Positions 36,297 to 47,102 of a stretch of DNA of 47,102 bases are shown piece after piece. Numbering within the stretch: the stretch's first letter is position 1; each line of letters begins with the position of its first letter. The notes beneath the pieces are model-generated. The model was not told the DNA's origin. It worked only from the letters and a program-made list of their open reading frames with translations, and ran no database searches. The position numbers and the translations under genes are program-made. Origin of the DNA: Rubrivivax sp. (lineage in GTDB: Bacteria; Pseudomonadota; Gammaproteobacteria; Burkholderiales; Burkholderiaceae_C); assembly GCA_016790435.1 (NCBI GenBank), contig JAEUPE010000140.1, positions 1 through 47,102 of the forward strand, read 5' to 3'.

Positions 36297-37265
36297 ATGA
36301 GCTCAGCCACGCGATCTCTCGGCTGGCTCTGCGAGGAGTACCTGCGCTTCAAGGTGCTCGCACCTGAGTCCTGCAAGCGCTATCGGCTCAGCGCCACAAA
36401 CCTGGCCCGCCAGATGCATGGCGCCAAAGCGGATCCGACCAGCGTGCCGCTTCAGTCCATCACGGCGGACGTGTTGATCGCCTTTCGCGACGACTGTCGT
36501 CGGCGGATGAGGCCGGCCAGCGTCAACACTGAGCGCCGACATCTCTCGACCATGCTGAACTTCGCCTGCCGGCAGGGTTGTCTGGAGCGCAATCCGTACC
36601 GCGAAGTGCCGTCCATCCCGACTCCGCAAACCGAACCGAAGGCGTTGGCGAAGAAAGAGATGTTCCAGTTCCTTGAGTTTCTCGAATCTGGCCGGCGGCT
36701 TGATTCGCGAGGTCGAAGCGTGGACGTCATTCCCCCTCAGTGGTTCTGGCTTGCGGTTCTGAGGACCTTCTACTTCACCGGGATGCGCAAGCGGCAGCTG
36801 CTGGGCTTGCATTGGAACGACATCTCGCTGACCGAGGAGACCATTCTTCTCCGCTCGGACACGAGCAAGACCCGCAGGGAGTGGCGCGTTCCGCTGCCGC
36901 CGGCCCTGGCGCCGGACCTGATGAATCTGATGCGCGAGACGCAGCGCATCGTGGGGAACGACCTGGATGGCAGGCAGGTGTTCTGTCTGCCGCTGTTCAG
37001 CGCTTGGTCAGGAGCATTCGTGTCGCGCGAGATGAGGGCGCACAACCTGGACGGCTTCTTTCGGCGGCTGCGCAAGCACCTGCCGGCGTCGATGCCTCGA
37101 ATCAGCGCGCATCGAATCCGCCACACGACGGCGACCATCCTTGCCAACGCGGTGCCCAACCTCAAGGTGGTTCAGCAGCAGCTTGGGCACACGTCGATCT
37201 CGACGACCTACGGCTACGTGCATCCGGATCTCAACGCGATGCGCGATGCGTTGGGGGCCTTGTAG
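36297..37265 (+). CDS. Tyrosine-type site-specific integrase
   Basis: A 322-residue tyrosine recombinase. An N-terminal core-binding domain spans about residues 5-95. The catalytic residues are visible: Arg164 (TGMRKRQLL), Lys191 (SKTRREWRVPL), His272 and Arg275 (AHRIRHT), His298 (LGHTS) and Tyr307 (TTYGYVH). I chose ATG 36297, with GGGGGTTG before it, because the core-binding domain begins just after it; the frame is open back to 36063. It lies about 200 bases from the tRNA-Lys fragment, which is its likely attachment site, and probably inserted the metal-resistance island. Confidence 0.88.
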   Translation: MSSATRSLGWLCEEYLRFKVLAPESCKRYRLSATNLARQMHGAKADPTSVPLQSITADVLIAFRDDCRRRMRPASVNTERRHLSTMLNFACRQGCLERNPYREVPSIPTPQTEPKALAKKEMFQFLEFLESGRRLDSRGRSVDVIPPQWFWLAVLRTFYFTGMRKRQLLGLHWNDISLTEETILLRSDTSKTRREWRVPLPPALAPDLMNLMRETQRIVGNDLDGRQVFCLPLFSAWSGAFVSREMRAHNLDGFFRRLRKHLPASMPRISAHRIRHTTATILANAVPNLKVVQQQLGHTSISTTYGYVHPDLNAMRDALGAL

Positions 37266-37267
37266 CC

Positions 37268-37294
37268 GGCAAGCTGCGGTCTGACCAGCTTGCC
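37268..37294 (+). terminator. Hairpin behind the integrase gene
   Basis: A perfect nine-base inverted repeat, GGCAAGCTG - nine bases - CAGCTTGCC, begins two bases after the integrase stop. It lacks a following T run, so it may act as a terminator or as an arm-type site for the integrase. Confidence 0.5.
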
Positions 37295-37460
37295 AACAGC
37301 TGCGTCAAAGGCTAGCGCCCCCTCATTCGAACGGGCACGCTGCTCGGTATGCCAGGCCGCGCTTTGACTGCGTCCTGCTACTGCGGGCACAATCCGGCCC
37401 GTGGGGTATGCAAAAGCAGTCTCAGCCGATCTGAACTCTGAGCCCCCTTCGAAGGTTGGA

Positions 37461-37509
37461 CGGACTCTTAATCCGTTGGTCGCAGGTTCGAATCCTGCAG
37501 GGCCCACCA
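37461..37509 (+). other. attachment site: 3' fragment of tRNA-Lys(CTT)
   Basis: The 49 bases run from the anticodon stem to the encoded CCA end. They hold the stem-loop CGGA-CTCTTAA-TCCG with anticodon CTT, the variable loop, the T arm GCAGG-TTCGAAT-CCTGC, the acceptor strand AGGGCCC, A and CCA. The 5' half of the tRNA (GGGCCCT start and D arm) is missing; the bases before 37461 do not pair with the acceptor strand. This is the duplicated 3' end expected where an integrase used tRNA-Lys as target. The intact gene should lie at the other end of the element, to the left of this window. Confidence 0.85.
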
Positions 37510-37707
37510 ACACTTCCTCGGGGATTGCCCCGAGGAGCTGGGCCCCGGCCGTCGCAGGTCAGCACTCAGTTCGTTGGGCCGTCTCGCCTTCTGGCCGCCT
37601 CTCTGGCGCGCACGACCACCGGCTGCGGCCGGCAAAGCTGCGCGCCGCCGCTTGACCACCCTCGCGTCGACTGCGAGCGCCCCAGGGCGCCCCTATCCTC
37701 CCGGCTC

Positions 37708-38091
37708 ATGAACGCACCCGAACGGCACGACTACCTCGTGCTCTCCCGCGGCCAGTGGGACCGCGGTCTCTCGCCGCAGGTCATCCAGGCCGCCATCGAC
37801 GCCTTCTACGCCTGGTACGACCGCCTGCTCGAGGAAGGCAAGGTGTTACCGGGGCAGCGCCTGGCGCGCGAAGGCAAGCTCGTCTCGCGCGAGCGGGTCG
37901 TGGACGGCCCGTTCTCCGAAGCCAAGGAGGTGATCGGCGGCTACTGGTTCTTCCGCGCCTCCAGCCTCGACGAGGCAGCGGCGCTGGCGGCGCAGAACCC
38001 CTGCCTGGCCTGCGGGCTGAGCTTCGAGGTGCGCCCGGTCGAGCTCGTGCGCGCAAACGCCTTCGCGCGCACCAACGAAACGCCTGACTGA
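37708..38091 (+). CDS. YCII-related (YciI-like) domain protein
   Basis: A 127-residue protein with the YCII pattern used in many sigma-factor-linked and stress proteins: YLVLSRGQWDRGLSPQVI, YAWYDRLLEEGKVLPGQRL, VVDGPFSEAKEVIGGYWFF, LDEAAALAAQNPCLACGLSFEVRPV. The conserved GPFSEAKE and GYW parts identify the family. ATG 37708 begins the domain; the frame is open further upstream across the tRNA fragment, which is not coding. It is the first backbone gene right of the attachment site. The exact reaction is unknown. Confidence 0.85.
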   Translation: MNAPERHDYLVLSRGQWDRGLSPQVIQAAIDAFYAWYDRLLEEGKVLPGQRLAREGKLVSRERVVDGPFSEAKEVIGGYWFFRASSLDEAAALAAQNPCLACGLSFEVRPVELVRANAFARTNETPD

Positions 38092-38146
38092 ACTCGGGCC
38101 GCCAGCGGCGAGCCGGGGTCGAGCGCCCCGTACCTCGCGCGGCGCA

Positions 38147-38158
38147 TTGCATCTGCAA
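38147..38158 (+). promoter_or_regulatory. TTGCA-N2-TGCAA palindrome, copy 1
   Basis: TTGCATCTGCAA lies 57 bases before the OmpR-type regulator gene. The same palindrome is found upstream of the DUF2917 gene and the lone receiver gene. A CTGAAA follows 26 bases later. Confidence 0.5.
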
Positions 38159-38215
38159 CATTCGCGGCCGGTCCAGCAACCTGGCTGAAATGGGCGCTGC
38201 CAAGCATCGCCTGCC

Positions 38216-39028
38216 ATGCTGACCTTCGTCGACCCCGCCGCCACCTCCGTTGCCGCGCACTCAGCGATGCGCAGCACCGAGGCCTCGATACCACCGAGCA
38301 CCCAGATCGTGCCGCACGTGCTGGCACTGGACGACGATGCGTCCATCCGGGGCCTGCTCACCGACTACCTGCGCGACAACGACCTGCGCTGCACGGCCGT
38401 CGACAGCGGCCGAGCCTTCGACGCCGTGCTCGCGCGCGAAACCATCGACCTCGTCATCCTCGACCTGCGCCTGCCCGGCGAGGACGACGGCTTGGCCATC
38501 GCGCGCCGCCTGCGGGCGTCTTCGGCGATCCCCATCCTCATGCTGACCGGCCGCGCCGACGAGGCCGACCGCGTGATGGGCCTGGAGCTGGGCGCCGACG
38601 ACTACCTTACCAAGCCCTTCAGCCCGCGCGAGCTGCTGGCGCGCATCCGCGCGCTGCTGCGGCGCGCGCAGGCCCAGGCCACGGTGGCCGACGCCCTGGC
38701 GCGCGTGCGCGCTTACCGCTTCGGGCCCTGGGAGCTGAACGTGCCGCTGCGCCGCCTGCGCGCCACCGACGGGCGCCAGGTCGAACTGACGAACGGCGAA
38801 TTCAGCCTGCTCGCCGCGTTCGTCTCGGCGCCGCAGCGCGTGCTCTCGCGCGAGCGACTGCTGGACCTCTCGCGCCTGCACAACGCCGAGGTCTACGACC
38901 GCTCGATCGACGTGCAGATCCTGCGCCTGCGCCGCAAGATCGAAGCCGACCCCGCGCGGCCGCAGTTCATCAAGACCGAGCGCGGCAGCGGCTACCTCTT
39001 CGACATGGCCGTCGAAGTGGTGCGTTAG
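38216..39028 (+). CDS. OmpR-family response regulator
   Basis: A 270-residue regulator with a receiver domain (Asp39-Asp41 acidic pocket, phospho-acceptor Asp83 in LDLRLPGED, Lys133 in TKPF). A winged helix follows: LTNGEFSLLAAFVSAPQRVLSR and YDRSIDVQILRLRRKIE, ending ERGSGYLF. It is the OmpR/TorR-like type. The first 30 residues are not conserved, so ATG 38267 is also possible. No kinase gene is adjacent; the large hybrid kinase at 41568 may or may not be its partner. It is preceded by palindrome copy 1. Confidence 0.88.
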   Translation: MLTFVDPAATSVAAHSAMRSTEASIPPSTQIVPHVLALDDDASIRGLLTDYLRDNDLRCTAVDSGRAFDAVLARETIDLVILDLRLPGEDDGLAIARRLRASSAIPILMLTGRADEADRVMGLELGADDYLTKPFSPRELLARIRALLRRAQAQATVADALARVRAYRFGPWELNVPLRRLRATDGRQVELTNGEFSLLAAFVSAPQRVLSRERLLDLSRLHNAEVYDRSIDVQILRLRRKIEADPARPQFIKTERGSGYLFDMAVEVVR

Positions 39029-39080
39029 CGCCGTCCCTCGCCTCCCCGCGCCGGAGCCGGCGCCGGTTCGCGCCCCGCGG

Positions 39081-39092
39081 TTGCATCTGCAA
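39081..39092 (+). promoter_or_regulatory. TTGCA-N2-TGCAA palindrome, copy 2
   Basis: TTGCATCTGCAA, identical to copy 1, lies 86 bases before the DUF2917 gene. CTGAAA follows after 16 bases. Confidence 0.5.
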
Positions 39093-39178
39093 CGCCGCCG
39101 GGCCCCTGCTGAAAGCGCGCGGCAACGTGCCGGGCGGATCGTGCCTCCAGTCGAGTCCCTCGACATGGAAGGACGGTC

Positions 39179-39694
39179 ATGACGAACCCGCACGATCTTT
39201 CGCTGACGCCGCTGGCCCGGCACGCGTTGTTGTCCCTGCAGGGCGGCAGCGGCAAGGGCGTGGGCGTCTTCAGCGGCCTCGTCTGGATCACCGAAGACGG
39301 TGGGCCGGACGACCACGTGCTCGGCCCCGGCGACAGCATGGTCCTGCGTCGGCCGGGCCTGGCAATCGTCGAGGCCCTGCAGGACTCGCAGGTGATCCTG
39401 TTCGACACCGGCGCCGCGCGCAGGCACGCGGCCGGCGCCGAACCCCTGCGCACCTCGGCGCATGCCGTGCCCGGCTCTCGGTACGCCTGCGGCCCGGCCA
39501 CCGGAGCCGGCGAGGCGCCACGGCTGAGCCTGGCCGAGTACGAGCGCATCGCGCGCGAGCTGCGCCGGCAGGCGATGGCCGACGCCGTGCACCGGCTCCT
39601 GCAGGCGCTGGGCAGAATGTTCTCGCCGCCCGCCACGCAGCCAGCCCCGCCGCGGCCCAGGCGCCCGGACCTGACGTTGCAGCCGCAGCGCTGA
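39179..39694 (+). CDS. DUF2917 domain protein
   Basis: A 171-residue protein. The first 80 residues show the DUF2917 pattern, SGLVWITEDGGPDDHVLGPGDSMVL, a small beta-sandwich common in Burkholderiales. The C-terminal part contains a helix, YERIARELRRQAMADAVHRL, and a Pro-rich tail. ATG 39179 has GGAAGGACGGTC before it. Function is unknown. It precedes the GNAT gene by 20 bases and could be cotranscribed with it. Confidence 0.8.
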   Translation: MTNPHDLSLTPLARHALLSLQGGSGKGVGVFSGLVWITEDGGPDDHVLGPGDSMVLRRPGLAIVEALQDSQVILFDTGAARRHAAGAEPLRTSAHAVPGSRYACGPATGAGEAPRLSLAEYERIARELRRQAMADAVHRLLQALGRMFSPPATQPAPPRPRRPDLTLQPQR

Positions 39695-39714
39695 GCCGGC
39701 TCGGCGAGACAATC

Positions 39715-40278
39715 ATGTGGCCGCGCGCCGCGACGAACACTGCGGCGCATCCAGCGCGGATGGCCGCATTGAGCGTGCGTCCATTGCGCCGCGGCGAGTC
39801 CGCCAGCCTGCGCGCCTTCTTCAGCGCGCTCTCGCCGGCAGCACGCCGCTGGCGCTTCCACGGCGCGGTGAACGAATTGCCTTCGGCCTGGATCGAGCGC
39901 CTGGCGCACCCCGACCCGCACAGCGAAGCGGCCGTGCTCGCCGAGGCCACCGAGGGGGACGAGGCACGCCCGGTCGGCGAGGCCCGCTACGTCGCCGACG
40001 GCGCCGCGCCGGGCACGCGCGAGCTGGCCGTCGTCGTGGCCGACGGCTGGCAGGGGCGCGGTGTTGGCACCGCCTTGCTTCACGCCCTCGAGCAGGCCGC
40101 GCGCCGGCAGGGCGTGCAGCGGCTCTTCGGCGATGTACAGCGCGACAACCTGGCGATGCTGGCGCTGGCCGGGCGCGCCGGCTTCGAGACGAGTGGGCAC
40201 CCGACCGATCCGACTCTGGTGCGCATCGCCAAGCAACTGGCCGACGCCACGGCGCCGGCCTCTGGGCGCGGCCGCTGA
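39715..40278 (+). CDS. GNAT family N-acetyltransferase
   Basis: A 187-residue acetyltransferase. The acetyl-CoA-binding motif A is clear: ELAVVVADGWQGRGVGTALL (Q-G-R-G-V-G near residues 111-116). Motif B follows with GDVQRDNLAMLALAGRAGFE. The front part, SVRPLRRGESASLRAFFSAL, is typical of the RimI/YjdJ-like GNAT group. The substrate is unknown. ATG 39715 was chosen because the domain begins there; the frame is open far upstream through the DUF2917 gene in another frame. Confidence 0.85.
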   Translation: MWPRAATNTAAHPARMAALSVRPLRRGESASLRAFFSALSPAARRWRFHGAVNELPSAWIERLAHPDPHSEAAVLAEATEGDEARPVGEARYVADGAAPGTRELAVVVADGWQGRGVGTALLHALEQAARRQGVQRLFGDVQRDNLAMLALAGRAGFETSGHPTDPTLVRIAKQLADATAPASGRGR

Positions 40279-40309
40279 GACGGCGACCGGACCTGCAACG
40301 CTCGACCCA

Positions 40310-40776
40310 TCAGCGCGGCAGCGGCACCGCCCAGGCCAACCGCGACCACGTGCGGCGCCAGCCCCGCACCCAGCGCTCGACCTGCGAGCTGCGCGGCGTC
40401 CCGTTCAATGCCCACTGCACGAAGTGCTCGCAGTTGTTGGTCCAGAAGCGGTAGCGGTCCTCGCCCAGGCGCGTGCGCGCTCGCGCCACGGCCGCGGTGC
40501 CAGCGAAGGCCGGCGTCGCATGGACCTGCGCGAGCACGCCACGGCCGCGTGCGAAACGGGCCAGGCTCACCTCCTCGACGGGCCCGCGCCGGAAGAGGCG
40601 GCTGAAACCGGCGTAGTGGATGACGCGGCCCTGGCCGGCATAGAGCCCGTGATGCTGGTAGCCCCGGCGGGGCGAGACGAGGTGCGTGCCGGGCGCCCAG
40701 TCGCCACCATCGCGCTCGTCGCCAGCGTCGCCGGGCGGCTGATGGGCCTGATCCTCGATTGCACGTTGGCTTGCAC
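40310..40776 (-). CDS. LRAT-family (NlpC/P60-like) protein, start or frame disrupted
   Basis: The minus strand encodes a lecithin retinol acyltransferase-like domain: GTHLVSPRRGYQHHGLYAGQ, then GRVIHYAG with the catalytic His region, and FWTNNCEHFVQWALNG with the nucleophile Cys. The frame carrying it (40310-40837) has no ATG, GTG or TTG before GTG 40570, which lies after the first motif. A GTG at 40776 has an excellent ribosome site (GAGGGG, six bases spacing) but in another frame. Either one base is missing or extra between 40776 and 40690, or an unusual start codon is used. Bacterial relatives act on lipids or peptides; the role here is unknown. Confidence 0.6.
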
Positions 40777-40977
40777 GGTGTTCCCCTCGAGGTGTTGTCT
40801 CGTTGTCGCCCGCATGGCAGCTGCGGGCTGTCCGAGTTCACAGGTTCGCTGCCGTGCATCGCACGGGGATTGCATCGCCCCTGTCAGGCATCACAAGTGA
40901 AACGACTCAGGCGCGCGCGGACGTGCGGGTGCGTGCGGGTCCGGGCCGGTGCGCTGAGGCACCTCCAGGCGCGTTCA

Positions 40978-40989
40978 TTGCAAATGCAA
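40978..40989 (+). promoter_or_regulatory. TTGCA-N2-TGCAA palindrome, copy 3
   Basis: TTGCAAATGCAA, with symmetric flanks (CA before, TG after), lies 73 bases before the lone receiver gene. CTGAAA follows after 15 bases, almost as in copy 2. Confidence 0.5.
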
Positions 40990-41062
40990 TGCGCGAGCGC
41001 AGGCCTGAAACCGGGCGGCAGCGCAGCAAGGCCACCATGAGCGCCATGCAAGCAGGTGCGCC

Positions 41063-41530
41063 ATGACCACCGCGCCTGAGGCGCCACGCCCGGAAGAGGC
41101 TCCGGTCGACCCCGGTTCCGACCCGGCGCGCCCGCCGCCGTCGCGGCGGCATGTGCTGCTCGTCGACGCCGACCCTCTGCTGGCCCGCCTGATCGAGGAA
41201 TGGCTGGCCCCCGAGGGCCTGTCCGTATTGACGACGCCGGTGGTGGCCATGGCCGCCGCCTGCTGCCTCGTCATCGTCGACCTGCCGTATCCCCGCCGCA
41301 CGGGCTTAGACTCGATCCGCGAGGTCGCTTCGCGCCACCCGGGGGTTCCGATCATCGCCCTCTCGCCCACCATCTTCGCCAGCGTCGACGCGTGCGGTAC
41401 CGTGTCGCGTTCGCTCGGCGTCGACTGCGTGCTCGCCAAGCCCACTTCGCGCGACCGGTTGTTGGGCGCCGTGCGGCGGTTCGCCGCCGACGGCGCGGTC
41501 GGTCGCTCGGTCGGTCGCGCAACCGGCTGA
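41063..41530 (+). CDS. Stand-alone response regulator receiver protein
   Basis: A 155-residue protein with a Pro-rich N terminus (30 residues) and one receiver domain: VLLVDADPLLARLIEEWL with acidic Asp35/Asp37, Asp73 (IVDLPYP) as the phospho-acceptor and Lys126 (LAKPTSR). There is no output domain. It ends 37 bases before the large hybrid kinase and is probably its partner or part of a phosphorelay with it. Palindrome copy 3 precedes it. Confidence 0.8.
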   Translation: MTTAPEAPRPEEAPVDPGSDPARPPPSRRHVLLVDADPLLARLIEEWLAPEGLSVLTTPVVAMAAACCLVIVDLPYPRRTGLDSIREVASRHPGVPIIALSPTIFASVDACGTVSRSLGVDCVLAKPTSRDRLLGAVRRFAADGAVGRSVGRATG

Positions 41531-41567
41531 GCCGCGGGTCCAGCGGTCCGTCGAGCGTTCGTCCGAG

Positions 41568-47024
<5,457 letters not shown>

Positions 47025-47102
47025 GGGTTGGTCTTGCGGCGACTTGTTCGCTGCTGCTTTCGCTTCGGCGGGCGACTGGCTGCAGTCGGAGCAGGCCGGG
47101 TC

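Larger units (their letters stand above)
37266..37707 (+). other. Element end region with attachment site
   Basis: No gene is supported here. The region contains the hairpin behind the integrase (37268-37294) and the tRNA-Lys 3' fragment (37461-37509). After it comes about 200 bases of apparently flanking chromosomal DNA leading to the YCII gene. Open frames across the tRNA fragment give the well-known false peptides of tRNA antisense and were left out. Confidence 0.6.

Noticed and set aside
37214-37659. Peptides containing GFEPATNGLR and LQDSNLRPTD on the minus strand
   Set aside because: These are known false peptides made by translating tRNA 3' ends in antisense; here they come from the tRNA-Lys fragment.

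Overview
The window is GC-rich DNA with tightly packed genes. It looks like a betaproteobacterium of the order Burkholderiales: it carries Burkholderiales-type trimeric porins, DUF2917, YCII and LRAT-family genes, and long antisense open frames caused by high GC at third codon positions. Genus and species cannot be read from the sequence.

Layout. (1) 1-9131: the 3' end of a Cu(I)-type P1B ATPase and an MFS transporter. These are followed by a tightly coupled run of a beta-CASP metallo-beta-lactamase nuclease, an AMP/thymidine phosphorylase-family enzyme, a PRPP-synthetase-family enzyme and a membrane-anchored HtrA/DegS-like protease, then small membrane and DUF302 proteins. (2) 9270-11951: a TIR-transmembrane-WD40 protein. 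(3) 12300-13261: a cupredoxin and a CusF-like copper chaperone. (4) 13351-16282: a mercury resistance locus, merR with divergent merT-merP-(merC remnant)-merA, and a textbook MerR operator. (5) 16599-27244, all on the minus strand: a long periplasmic copper-handling cluster. It holds small His-rich secreted proteins, a TolC-family lipoprotein, a multicopper oxidase, a second cupredoxin, a DUF411 protein, two more CusF-like proteins, a membrane protein, a cytochrome c, DUF2933-type membrane peptides and a FabI-like reductase. (6) 27418-29580: two porins. (7) 30050-35790: a Sel1-repeat protein and two heavy-metal-type two-component systems placed tail to tail. (8) 36297-37509: a tyrosine integrase followed by a 49-base 3' fragment of tRNA-Lys(CTT), which I read as one attachment end of an integrated element. 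(9) 37708-47024: apparently backbone DNA with a YCII protein, an OmpR-type regulator, DUF2917, GNAT and LRAT-family genes, a lone receiver protein and an 1818-residue hybrid histidine kinase with eight PAS domains.

How it fits together. Everything left of about 37.5 kb is probably a metal-resistance island inserted in tRNA-Lys. The copper genes share a candidate operator, GATGAC-N6-GTAATC in the direction of transcription. I find it at four places, always in the same orientation to the gene it precedes: before the 12300 cupredoxin operon, the large minus-strand copper cluster, the Sel1/two-component operon and the second response regulator. To the right of the attachment site, a different palindrome, TTGCA-N2-TGCAA, precedes three genes (two of them regulators) and suggests a separate small regulon. 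No CusA/CusB pump genes, transposase, rRNA gene, intact tRNA gene or CRISPR array were seen.
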